Below are positions 45,101-56,676 of a stretch of DNA of 64,000 nucleotides, piece after piece. The stretch comes from Oscheius tipulae. Lineage: Eukaryota; Nematoda; Chromadorea; Rhabditida; Rhabditidae. Each line of letters begins with the position of its first letter. The stretch's first letter is position 1. The translations under genes were made by a program, and so were the position numbers. The stretch is from NCBI GenBank assembly GCA_037178975.1, contig JASJZH010000003.1:8122001-8186000 (forward strand), read 5' to 3'. Under the pieces are notes generated by a model. The model saw only the letters and a program-made list of their open reading frames with translations. It was not told the DNA's origin and searched no databases.

Positions 45101-46012
45101 AACACACTGTCAAGGGCGGATTATTGTGGTATGGCGCGCGCTCACAGATGAAGGTCGAAAGAATACCGAATCTATTGACAGGCGCCAGCCCTCACTATGC
45201 TGACAGCCGACCAATTAACTGCGCATGATTTGTTTCACTGTGCCACCAACCATACCGTGTCGGATGATAGATGGGCAAAATATTGCTGGAATCAGATCGA
45301 ACGTGGTTCCATGGCAATTATGGACTCTCGGCTGGTCGCAGGTGGTAGCTGTCAGAGATTCCTGACAGAAATTAGAATAATGACATTGTTTGCACTGCTA
45401 CCTGTTCATGGATCTATCCATCTTGGCTTCGCTGCAACATGGCTTGCTGTCTTGGGGACAGGACAGGTGGACATGTTGCGCAAGAGATGAACTGGGAGAG
45501 ATAAAGAGCAGCACAATAACCTATGAAGCATGGAGGGCATCTGCCAAAAATCGGAGGGAATCAAATGTACTGAACCAGAGACACATTTAAAGGGTTTAGT
45601 GGTTTAATGTTGAGGTGCAACAATTAAAAATTCTCTGCTGTTCGGAGGAAGACATCGGCTCCGAACGAAGATGTGGGTTACCGAGCACCACAAATAGTCA
45701 GTCAATACTGTAAAACCTTAAAAGAGTGCATAGCCTCCCAGTAAACTTTGAATTCCCAGCAGTTCGCTGAATACGGTCCACAATGAGATGGATTCAAAAC
45801 GACAGCCAACATCAAGAGCCGATTGAAACAAACTTTTATTGCTTTCCAGAACTAATTACGTCCAAGTTTGTACAGAAAGACGTTCTAACATCTAGAAGGG
45901 AACTAGTCTGATACGTGTAAGGGAAGAAGCTCGACAATGACGAGAGTTTAGGAAAAGAGGGACCTGTTTCAGGATAAGGCATGAGGTAGACAGCACCCAA
46001 TGTGGGTAAGAA
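42116..46012. other. Gene-poor intergenic region
   Basis: I find no frame with domain motifs, a trans-splice acceptor and correct splice joints together. Small ATG frames at 44983-45228 and 45197-45490 have no recognisable features. A possible degenerate tRNA-like B box (GGTTTGAATCC, minus strand) lies near 43550. Otherwise non-repetitive. Confidence 0.4.
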
Positions 46013-47107
46013 TTAATACGAACGAGTTGATATCAACGTGGCTCCTGTCGGTGGTCGAAGGAAATCACCAGCAGGACTTCCGTCCGAGGATCCTTGAGAG
46101 TCTGGAGAAGCCGATCGAGGGGAACCGCTCCTTGAGATTGACGTCCTGGGGGAGTTGTTTCGACTGCCACTGTCCAAACTTCTCTTGGCCTTTCTCTGAC
46201 TTCCATTGGAGCCGGTGGAAAATGAGTTTGATGCTCTTCTCATTCTTCGAATCTCCTCATAAAATCCATCCCTCACAGCAGAAAAAACCAGAGCTCCAAA
46301 CTGAGAAAAAGCATGGGTAGTGGTGTGGGCTTTGTGGACAGCCGAGTCAAGATGGGTGCACTCCTAAATTTTCATTTTAGGAAATGATCAGTTAATCTAA
46401 TACCTTGATAGTAGCATCTGCTAACGTAGCAAAGAAATCTGCTCTGAATCCGAGCTGACGGAACTCTGCATATTTTTGTCCAAACTCTCCGGAAATTTTT
46501 TGAACCTAAAAGGTAGTTGATTAATCTAGGCAAAAAGCATAAAACAAACCTCGTCTACGTAATCAAGATTTGTGACCACTTTCTTCAGCAGACTTTTGAC
46601 GCTTTCTTCAAGTTCTTCTCGTCTTTCCGGCTCTAATCCGGCATAAAATGTCGCAAATTCGGGTTTCGTGTCACAGGCTCGCTTCATAATTCGTCTTCCT
46701 ACCATCTCGTGGGGATTGGAGAAGCAGCTCTGAAAAACAACAGGCTGCAAGAGGTAAATAAGCTCTAGGGGGAGATCTCTCGCGTCCTTTGCGCCGCGCG
46801 CCAAGACTGTACACGTGCATCGCATTCGAGTAAGATAACCGTTTCAACAGTATCCTTACCTGTATAAGACGCCTCATGGTCTGTGTCAATGGATGTTTCT
46901 GACTCGTTCTACTGCTGGCAGAACTCTTCCTGGACCTTGAGATCTCCGATGGAGTAGTTCCTAAAAGTGCAACATATATTTTCGGCGAACGATGAACTCA
47001 CTCTGACACATCCCATCATAGTAGCTGGCGGAAGAAGGAAGGCGAATTGAGGGCACGCCATCCTTGACCGATGTGGTATGCTTGAGCTTTGAAGAGTCAC
47101 TTCCCAT
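46013..47107 (-). CDS. Nematode-type globin with Ser-rich C-terminal tail and Tyr at the proximal position
   Basis: Five minus-strand exons keep frame: 47107-47002, 46960-46860, 46729-46550, 46505-46404 and 46363-46013 (TAA). After a polar N-terminus (MGSDSSKLKHTTSVKDG) the globin helices follow: SCFSNPHEMVGRRIM (A/B), a C/D region with YAGLEPERREELEESV, LDYVDE, then FGQKYAEFRQLGFRADFF. The last segment aligns with the nematode F-helix pattern GxxHxxYxxxGFKPxxW, but the proximal His (F8) is Tyr. The protein ends in a long Ser/Arg/Pro-rich tail (SPRTSISRSGSPRSASPD). Extended N- and C-termini are common in neuronal nematode globins. Loss of F8 His would alter or abolish heme binding. A leader-like acceptor GTTCCAG lies about 13 nt before the ATG. 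Confidence 0.8.
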
Positions 47108-50100
47108 TTTAGATCAGTGTCTGGAACTAAGGATTTAAGTTGAATTTGGAGGAAATATCAAGCGAAAAGATTCTGGTTGGAAGAGGAAAGACCAGACGCA
47201 TGAAAACGGTCTGAATCGCAGACTTAAACAGAAAAGCCATGTGGCTTGGTGAACAGAAACAGGTGATCGAACAATAAAGCCCAGGCTCTGACGTCAAATG
47301 AGAGAAAACTCTCGACAACTCTGGGAATAGTTAGTGGGAAAACCGCTCAGGGCAAGGATACGATTCGTGTGAAAAATGACTGATTATGAGAAAGAGGGGC
47401 AGATTGAGACGAGAATAACTGACGATGAAAAGGTATAATGAGACGGAAAGGGTGTGACGCAGGAACAAGAAGAGGATTCTCGTGGGTAAAATGAGGGAGG
47501 AGAGGAAAGGACAAAGCGAGTCATAAATATGGTCGTATCGCTCGAAAGAATCATCTCAAGAAGGAGTAATAAGCAGCAGATGATGGCATAATCTGTCGGG
47601 AGAGAGAAGCTATTTTGGGACCGGGAAGGGAAACTTCTTGAAACCAGATTAGCAAAGATCTGTACACACGATGGGGAAGTGTAGGTAAGGAATTGAATGA
47701 CCAGGAAATACAGGAAATAGGTGAGGAATTGAATGCAGGTGACTGACCTCCGTACAATCTCAGCTGAACCAATTACAGTAAAATGAAAACCGTGGTGAGA
47801 AAAATTGCTCCCTCCAGGTTAAACTGACGGCTTAATGGAAGCAAAAACCTGTCAATTTAAATCTAAACTGTTTTGCTTTGCACAATCATGAAAGCCAAAA
47901 TGTTTGTATAGCTGCTGTTTAGACGGAAATCGGTTTCCGGAACCACGAAACGTGTTAATTCAGACTGACCGTTCAAACAGAGCTCCCAAAGTTTTTACCA
48001 CATGAGAGAAGAATAAGAACTCGATCTCTAGTTAAACCGCCGTGACTAGTCGAAGATACTCGTTCACCGTGAAATATTCACGAGAATCAGGGTTCCAGAA
48101 CGCGGCTTTTTGGGTATTCTGAAGTAAGCGTCCCATCTTCTACAGCTCATACTCCGGCCTTTTTCGCCCCTCGAGGAGAGTAAAAAGAGGGGACACGCAA
48201 GCTGTCACCTGACCTCGTTAGTTTCTTTTGACTTCGAAAAATAGGGAGAAGGAGATGCGATACCATAAATCTAGTTCGAATGATAATCCTAAGCGAGAAG
48301 CAGGGACAGAAAGTGACGTTCTTAGAGAGGATAGTCAAAAAGAAGAATATCGGGGAGCAAAGACTGGAAAACAATAGGCATGTAGTGATTGTTCCGCTTT
48401 GATGACGCAGGGAGACAATAAATTTTTAATGAAGGCTTGCTGAAAAAGGGGAACGCCGATACGTAGAGAATTGAGATTGTATTTTTTTTTAAGGGAACAT
48501 TGCAAACGATATCTTTGCATAGCCAACAGTACTAATGACTTATAGAGACATTTTGTTGTTATACTAGATATCTGTATTGTAGGGCAGATCAAAAGCTACA
48601 ACCTTGCAGAACAAGATTTACGGTATGCCTGATGGTTGAGGGCCGTGTAACACAATAGCCGTGATAGTACGCGTGCAACTCGGATCAACTTCCCATTTGG
48701 AAGCTCCCCGAATAGAATGCGGGACTATCAAAGCGAACTTAGGCATGCAAATGGGTTAGAGGAAATTTGTCACGAGTCGCGAGCTCTTCCTCACAATCAG
48801 TGTTCCCAAAGTAAGGAGGAGTAGACGAAAACTGGAATTTGTAATTATGGGAACGGACTATTTTAACGCACAAATATGTCATAAACGGGCAGTCATCGCG
48901 TGACCTCCCGTCTACGCGAGCAACGCGCAGTCTATTTTGCCTAGTTAAGACCTGAAGTAAGCCACTAGACGATCAGGAATTAAGCTGTCAACAGACGTTC
49001 TATTCTGGGTAGGTGATCATTTTGAAAGTACGACATAGACTTGAAGAAGATAAGGAGCGAGCAGGAGACGGTAAGGTGTCTGCGAACATCAAAACAAGCG
49101 TCTCGGGGGAAAGATTTTGTCTTGTTATTTGGGGCCAAAAAGCGAAGGAGTCTGAATGTCTCATTCTCAAACTCATGAAGTGTATAAGATTTGAACTTCT
49201 GAGAACTATAAAGGCGCTGCATCCCGAAATTGTGTTACTCATCGGCGGGAAGACATGACGATGACAGAAAACGACGCCTTCTTTCTGTTGAAACTAGCAT
49301 AAACTAGGATGATGCAAGAACACACTGTAAAGCCCCGATTTGGGGTGGATAATCTAGTGAAGAGCTTTTGGAGCTTTACGGAAAGCCACGCAATAGAATG
49401 TCACAGGATAAGAGGGTGATATCCGACCAAATCTCCTCCCGGACCTGCGTCAAACGGATTGGAAAAGGTCAGAAAGGAATATAAGTAGATTGAAGTATAG
49501 GTCTTTCGTCATATATCAGGCTTCGCTTAAACGTTTTTGAAATCTCTAAAGCGCAATGGTTTCCGTCCGTCCGTCTGTGCGTCATCACGAGAAAATAGCT
49601 GGCAAATCATTGCATGTCAAAAATTTTGTTGACAAGTCAGCTTTTGGGAAACCAGGAAATTTCTGCTATTGGAGAAGCGGTGCAGCCGCCTGTTTTCGCT
49701 ACAAAGTCAAAACAAAAGGGTGACGAAGCCGTCGTAGACGGCTGATTTCAAGATTAAAAATCAAGTGGTTTTCTTTCGAAACGACTTGAAAGAATTAATA
49801 AAGCTTTTCCGCAAGTCATAAATAGCTTACCCATTAGTCAGTGCTAATAGTTTCTTTGTTTTGGTCAAAAGCCAGCATAGTCTGACGCATAATTCCTCAA
49901 GTCTATGTAAATTGGCATACTACCCGTTCGGGAGCGTGCTTAACGTGTTCCCCAGACAACAATTATAGCTGATAACTGGATGGCTGGATTGAGTTCCGAA
50001 ATAGACGAGAAGCGCCGCGGGTTGTGACGCAAAGAGGAGAGGGCGGAAGGAAGGAGTACTTTTCCGGGGCCGAAGATTTGCTGTTTTGAGTAGGCTCATG

Positions 50101-51874
50101 ACATCTAGTATTCGGACGCAAGACACGAGTTCGCATGTGAGAGAGAAAATGGAGCTGGCTCAGTCTTATAGTATTGGAAAGGGATGAAGCATAATATCTG
50201 ATCAGCAGACCACATTTTTCTGAGCTGGTGTAAAACAACAAAGTGAAAATAACCCAGATCTACGAGAGGACAAATGGATTAGGTAAGCATCTACCCTCAT
50301 ATAAACAATGCATAAAGGGCGTGGAAACAACTGGAAGAGGGTACATGAAAATATTGTGACGATTGGACCAAAATTTCGGATTCCATTATTCGGTAAAGAG
50401 AAAAACCAATGATCCTAACCAGGACTATAATCTTGGAACAATCGACAGCTTTTTTTATGAAGGAGGTTGTTACGCTCCGACTTTAGTGCTTGGGAGGTAG
50501 CTCATAGATCTACTGTGGTCTTGAGTGTTGCTGCGTTAAATCGTACTGTCATTGGGTATTCCTACTTCAAAACTTCTTTACCGCTTAAAAAGGTGGTAGC
50601 CCTCTACAGAGCAGGTACGGAAGAGACGAACTGAACATTCAGAGAGAGATAGAGAAGCGTGAAAGAGATAAGAGATGTCAAGCAGAGGAAAATCTGCAAA
50701 AAGAAGAGGCTGAAACTCCTACACAGCCGCTCAACTTCCAAAATAAGCCAGTCTAGGATTTTACGGGCAAAATCTCGAGATCAGTGTCCAACATATTGCT
50801 GTTGAAGGAAATGTAAAGAGTGATTGATAGGGTGTGTGAAAAGAGTGTCTGTTGTTTTTCCAGACAAAATCTGGAAGAAACAATTACGAAATCCTGAGGT
50901 CATCATCAGGTGGGAGGAAGAGAATGAATAAACAAGGGCGTGCACATGGTGTCGTCCCGTAGGCTGTTTTCAAGCCAATTTGAAGGTGAAAAATGTGAGG
51001 AAATATTGTCAGTCTTACTCTGGATATTGCCAATACGTCGCCAGAATGTGAAATAGGGACGTCATCGAGGGGCCGAGGCGGATTGTATTCAAGACAGATT
51101 TGACACAAAGAAATTGAAGTCATTGCCCCGAATAGATTCCTCAAAAGGTCGTAACGTGTCATAATCCAAATTCATGTTAACGAATCCAAAGAAAAAAAAA
51201 ATTAACGAATGAGAACTCTGTGTCAAGATAATATTAGTTGTGACGTCAAAGGAAAATTAGTCGGGCGATCGGATTGAGGGGAATAGAGGGTGGCGATGTA
51301 TAGTTGAGCCGACAAGATAAGATATAGTAAAGCTTTTCTTGCCATGCCTAATTCAAAAATTAGTTGGCAAATCGTTAACAAAAGAATTAATGTCTTGATC
51401 TGGTGCTGAACGTATCTGAGGGTGATTGGAGTGAATTGCTAAGATGATACGGGAAAACCTCGGGTTGAGCAAGAAGGTAGAATTTATAGTATTTCCAGTT
51501 ATTTTGTAGGTTGGAACTCTTTGAAGACGACAATGTTTTGTATTGCCTACGCCGATACTACAAATATGGATATGCTCCGGCATAACAAAAATGGGCGCGA
51601 CTAATAAAAAGGAGGAAGTGGAGAGTGGATCGAGCTGTCATAAATTCGATTGTTGCTGCGTCATATCCAGTCTGCAGCCATCTCTAATTGGGATGTGATC
51701 TCTCCCGAGACAGCTGTACTGCCATCAGCTGTCTCATCCCTCTCGCGCACCTCCAAAACAACCATATTACGCTTGGCTTTATTAGAAAATGTGTAATAAC
51801 TGCAATAGGGAAAGATGATAGTTAGTGGGTAGGCAAGAGCAGATCCTTGGAAATGATTTGGGCAATTTGGCTCT
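47108..51874. other. Gene-poor region between globin and arrestin
   Basis: Nothing here combines motif, splice and start evidence. The region is purine-rich on the plus strand (GAGAGAGAGA, GGAAGG). It includes the dispersed repeat at about 49550-49745. A 92-codon ATG frame at 50884-51162 (minus) is unsupported. Confidence 0.4.
49550..49745. repeat. Dispersed GC-palindrome repeat (same family as in kinase B intron 2)
   Basis: AAGCGCANTNGTNTCCGTC, TTGCATGTCAA, AAAATTTNNTGTCAAG, TTCTG(C/T)TA and GGAGAAGCGGTGCAGCCGCC occur in the same order as at about 30453-30620 and, inverted, 25545-25710. The end is a GC-rich hairpin. Confidence 0.6.
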
Positions 51875-53758
51875 TCACGACTTTTGTGGCAAGGCAGGCG
51901 CTGAAGGAGTAAAGCCGGGTGGCGGTGGCAGATTGTGGTAAACCGGGTATCGTGGAGCGAAAGCCTGAAAGATGAACAGGGATTAGTCGCGAAGCCCTGA
52001 CAACAAACCTCAGTGTTGTCCGTGTTTTTCGTGGTTCCAGCTGTTCCATAAACAGATTCCTCATATGAAGGAGGGAGACCTTGAGAGCCAGCTGCGCCAC
52101 CAGGATATGGTGGAGACGGGTCCACGGGAGCAGACGCGGCTGACGAAGAAGGAGCGGATGGATAAACATTTCCTGGTGTGGGATAGGCTCCCGAGGGGTT
52201 GAATCCGATTTGTGGATAAGGAGCCGAAGGCTGTGGCCCGCTTGGTTGGACAACTGTCATCAACTGGTATATAGGAATAGTTCCAATGAGAATTGGAAGA
52301 TGGTTCTTGACCTCGTTGTTAATGTTACCCTTCAGGCAAAGTTTGACCTAAATCATAATATGCTACATGGAAGTAACTTAAACAAACCGAAAGATAATAC
52401 TCGACAGAAATGATTGGGCAGGTGTTGAAGGAGGCAACTGTGGCAGGAACTGCCACTTCGATTTGAACATTACCCTTAGACTTTGGAGCAACGTCAATAA
52501 TCTGTAAACACAAAATTTTTTCCGTAGTTCCAGTTAAGTTACCCTTCCACCCCTCGCCACAATCTTCTTTTCCTCTCTTCGATGAGCACACTGGGTAGCG
52601 TTCAATCCAACAGAGTAGTGGCAAGACCAACCACTCCTGGCAGCCAGATATTTACTGACTTGGTTCAGTTTGACCTCAGCATTAACGACAGGACGACTGC
52701 TTCCGTTATCCACAAAACAGTCGATTATTATGCCTTCTCCTGGGACAAATCCCATCTTTGAGATCCTAGCCTAGAATATTTCATATCTTCTAACAATAAG
52801 CCAGAATGGATATCCTACCTCGACCATGATTTTCCCATGTCGGAACAAAACCATCCCCGTGTTTTTGCATTTCGAGTCCTTGACCGGCTGAATGGCTTGT
52901 GGAATCGTGTTCAAGTCGAAAGTGGGAGCCACAGTGAAAAATTTCCTATTGGTCTTGTTGAATCGCCATTTCCTATCAATTTCTACGGAGACTTGATAGC
53001 GAATGTACCCGTAGCAGCCTGGAAAAATGAAATTATGGATTCACGACAACCGAAAACTTAGGTCGCTAACAAGATGGCATATTAGACAACAGTTTACCTT
53101 CAAAACTGGGTGCACATGTCGCAGGCAGGAAAAACCTGAAGGGGAACTGATGCTGTCCGGGCAGGAGCTTGTCTGCACTTGGACTGTCTGACCAGACTAC
53201 AGCTTCACCACTGGCATAGATCACGCTCGCCTCGTAAGTGATTGTCCTTGTCTCCGTATGGGTTGTTCTAAAACAAATGGTTGACCAGAGGTTCCCAATC
53301 TTATGGCCCCGTGTCTAATTCTCAATCAGCCTTTTCATTTGTCCCTCTCATGTAAACAAACGAATGTCCATTCTCCTTTAGGCCACTTGCAAGGTCCAAC
53401 TTTGGCTTTTTTCCCGATTGTAATTAAACAAAATCTTACCCGTCAGCGTTTCTATGCGTGTGAGATTCCGATTCAGTCCAATGTGTGTGGGCACGGCCAT
53501 CCACAAAAATACACACGGAGCGAGCCTGTAATGTTTACGTTTTATGATGGGCATAAAAGCTGCCATTTGCGCTCTTTTTTCCGTTTAGGTGTGTGCAGCT
53601 AGTCAAACAAAAAGCGTGCGATATAGGCTAGTCGAAAATGAATAATTTGGATAACATACTTTTATGGAAGACTCGAGATTCAATATTACAGTTCCGCAAA
53701 CTTCCGTTCCAGGATAATAAACTCCGTGTGGATTTGAAAATTGTACAGCTATTGACAT
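51875..53758 (-). CDS. Alpha-arrestin (arrestin domain-containing protein, ARRDC-like) with PPSY motif
   Basis: Eight minus-strand exons: 53758/53773-53660, 53525-53440, 53268-53098, 53018-52819, 52770-52543, 52501-52388, 52347-52009 and 51964-51875 (TGA). The start is placed at MSIAVQFSNPHGVYYPG (53758) because TGTTTTCCAG sits 4 nt upstream as a leader acceptor; an ATG at 53773 would lie inside it. The N-arrestin fold shows VYYPGTEVCGTV, ARSVCIFVDGRAHTHWTESE, LLPGQHQFPFRF, YGYIRYQVSVEID; the C-arrestin fold shows GFVPGEGIIIDCFVDN and VEYYLSV. The proline-rich tail contains LPPSYEESVYG, a PPxY motif that recruits NEDD4-type ubiquitin ligases in this family. Alpha-arrestins act as adaptors for receptor and transporter ubiquitination and endocytosis; nematodes have many (arrd genes). 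Confidence 0.9.
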
Positions 53759-53773
53759 TTTGCTGGAAAACAT

Positions 53774-56099
53774 ATTGGTTAAAATTAAAAAGTAAAAGCG
53801 ATAATGAGATAATTCAAATCAATAAATGAGAAAAGCTATTATTAGGTTAGAATTTCTGCCATTAGGATGGAAATATGTACTGTAGGCAGCGACAACAGTG
53901 AGTAGTAATGAGCCTTTCCAAAAGATAAAGAAAATATTCGACAATTGGAAGAAAATTTATCAAAAGAAATCGGGAGTTTCAAATATTTTACTTTCCCACG
54001 TGTGTACACGTAGTTCGAACGCCAAAAGTAAACAAAAACAGAGGCGGAAAATTGCGCCATCCGTTCCCGCTGCTGATCAGCAAACGCTATTTATCAAGGA
54101 CCAGTGCCTGGGACAGAAACTAAACACTAAGAGCACTGCGCCATAGCAAAGAAGATAACGGTTCGGCGCGTCATCGCTGTTTAATCACCGGCCTTAGCTC
54201 GTGGTGATGAGACGTTGCGAAACACATGTAGTTAAACAGATTTTTTAGCGGGCGTTTTAAGTTAAATACTCGCAAAATGAGTCAGAGACTGAGTATGAAC
54301 AAAAGGCATACGTCGAAAAGAACATTTCCTGTTCAAGAAACTGAGAGCTGGCGGTCAGGCCTTTAAAAAAAACTACCCACTGTGTCTTAAAGATATAGAA
54401 TGCAGCTGTGCAAATTACACGATTCGTTGAGTTAATTTTTTCAGTATCGGGATCACAAATTGTTAGATGGAATTCTATAATTGTTACATACGCTTCTTGC
54501 AGCAAAGAATTTAAATAATATAAATCGGAATAGGCTTCGGTTGGATTGTAGACTGTGCTACAACCAGCAATCTTACAGCGGCAATGACTCTGGATCCTTG
54601 GAATTGGAGTTTTTGTTTCATCTATGTTTTATTTTACATCCCGTTTATGCTTATAAATCTTCGGGGTTATGCTGGTGCAGATATCACTTCGGACTTGCGG
54701 CAAAGATCTTTTATAATAGGAACACTAATCGTTCGAATGCACAAGTACATCTGACAAACTAGCATGTTTTTTTCATTTCGAGGCCAAAGGTCAGCTTACC
54801 CTCGAGGGAGGCACCTCCGAAAGAGAACATCGAACGACTAATTGCTTTGAGATGTTCAAATCCAGCGGAGGGTGGCAACATTTTGGGGAAGGAACACCAG
54901 CATCATTCTTTGGTCGTGGCTAATTCAATCCAAGTTCTACTATTCGCGAGCCGTATTTTACGCGTAATTGTTCGCCATTGCCGTCGTCGACGGAAGGTGT
55001 TGATTGCCAATTGTTATCTTTTGGCATCTAGTTAGCAAGACTTTGCCGTCAATATTCACTTTCTCGACCCATCAGAAGACACACGACATGAACAGATGTA
55101 AGTTCCTTTTTTCTGGTTTTCCAATTCCCGCTATTTTATGGCCAGCAGTCTCTGAAGCCCTCAAAAGACACGACATTCCCATGCGTCAAGTGGCTTTTTC
55201 CATCTCCCCTGGCTCTATTCAGCCTCTATATATGATGCCAGACGTTTCGCTCTTTCATCCAGATCCATCTCTTTAGATGGTCAATTTCTCTCCTTCTCGA
55301 TTATGCGGGTTTTAATCTGAAGCGGATAGCCCAGGCTTCAGGGAGGCTGCACGGATACACTCTTTTTCACAATAGTCTTGTTGACTGCAATTTTTCATGC
55401 CACCAGGAACTCTCCCTAAAAATGAGACACTTAACCTGAATACCGCTGTGCGATAACTGTCCATTACGCAGCACACAACATTAATTCGGTGGAAAATGAA
55501 ATCAAACGGTTAAATTGAGCGCTCTCTTAAATTAAAATATTTTAAGGAATGCATAAAGAATTAATGAGTTTATGAAAGAAATTTAAGCACGAATTAACAA
55601 CAAAACAAGCTTTCTGCAGCATCCACACAAGGGTCTTTTTCTAGCAAAAGAGCTATAATTATTCTCCTAATGGTAGTCCTTTATCCACTGGTGTAGGCGT
55701 GGCTGGAGCAGTCACTCTCCCCAGGCCGTGATGAAGAAGAGTGTCAGCCTCAAGAACACCAACTTCATCGTGGTTCCCCCTTCTAAACCTGGTTGGTCTA
55801 TATTTGCTGCCACGGCATTTGATCTTATTTAACATTAATGAGAATAACATCATTACTTTTGTCAAAAAAAAGATCTGTAAGTTGTAGCGTTCTGTTCTGC
55901 TCATAGTCAAATGTAGCTGTTCGAGGAACATACCTTCCAACCATCAAGGCGATAGAAACTTTACTTGAAAAGTACATATCTTAGTCCTAAAATCTACTCA
56001 ATGTTGCCAACAACCCCTAATCAATTAGGTTCCATCTTCACGACCAATTAGCCATTTATAAGGAAATGTCATCCGCAGAGCTCTCTATTTCCAGACACG
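53774..56099. other. Intergenic region between arrestin and KCTD genes
   Basis: One exon-like minus segment near 54855-54792 starts ATG, encodes SAGFEHLKAISRSMFSFG and ends at a GAGG|GTAAGC donor, but no partner exon was found. A TTTATAAGG TATA-like word and CCAATTAG lie about 50-60 bp upstream of the KCTD ATG. Confidence 0.4.
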
Positions 56100-56646
56100 A
56101 TGGAGGTCCAGCAGATGGTTTTTAAGAACCAGGAAGTCTGGGTCAACCTTTTCGTAGGAGGTGAGCTCTTTCCAACTCAGTTGAGAACTCTACTCCATGG
56201 AGAGACTTGTGGAGCCTGGTTCAAGGATCGGGTCATCCGGACCGGGGAATGTCAAATAAAAGTAAATCTTATTGCATTTTTTTAAAATTGATACTTCAGG
56301 TCATGTGTGCTCAATGGGACACCTCTCCGAATCATATTAAGTATAGAATGGATGTTGATAGAGATCCCCAAGTCTTTCGCTATGTGAGTTGTTGTCTTAT
56401 GAGCTTCATAAAATTTAATTTCAGGTTCTTCAGTACATGAGAAACGGGAAGAAGGTCGGCCTGCCAGTGGAAAAGTGGCAGCTACAAGAAATTCTGGTAG
56501 TTAATTTTTTCACCTAGGGCAGTAATTTTTTTTAGAACGAGGCAGAGTTTTTCGGAATGGAGGGTCTCAAATATCTAGTGAAGAAAAAACTCTGGAGACT
56601 TACGGGGAAAGCAAACTACTTCGCCTGCTACTCCGACTCTGAATGA
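56100..56646 (+). CDS. KCTD-like BTB/T1-domain protein (about 141 aa)
   Basis: Four exons keep frame: 56100-56261, 56300-56383, 56425-56495 and 56536-56646 (TGA). The ATG is 6 nt after CTATTTCCAG, a probable leader acceptor. The BTB/T1 fold shows VWVNLFVGGELFPTQLRTLL, then YRMDVDRDPQVFRYVLQYMR, then EILNEAEFFGMEGLKYLVKK. The order VGG...F...T...L, D-R-D-P-x-V-F and EAxFFG is that of KCTD/T1 domains, which form pentamers or tetramers and often act as cullin-3 adaptors or channel partners. There is no C-terminal partner domain, so it is a stand-alone BTB protein. Its stop lies only 31 bp from the end of the convergent dynein gene. Confidence 0.88.
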
Positions 56647-56676
56647 TCTCAACAATTGACTAGTTAAAATTAAAAT

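Noticed and set aside
44983-45590. Several small ATG frames on the plus strand, preceded by a CTATAAAGG word
   Set aside because: No motif, no intron structure and mutually overlapping phases; evidence is insufficient for a gene.
50884-51162. 92-codon ATG frame, minus strand
   Set aside because: Not recognised, and without a leader acceptor or neighbouring exon.
54792-54860. Exon-like minus segment with GTAAGC donor considered as arrestin exon 1
   Set aside because: The arrestin N-terminus is already complete at 53660-53773 with the expected YYPG motif and correct phase, so this segment is not needed and has no partner exon.
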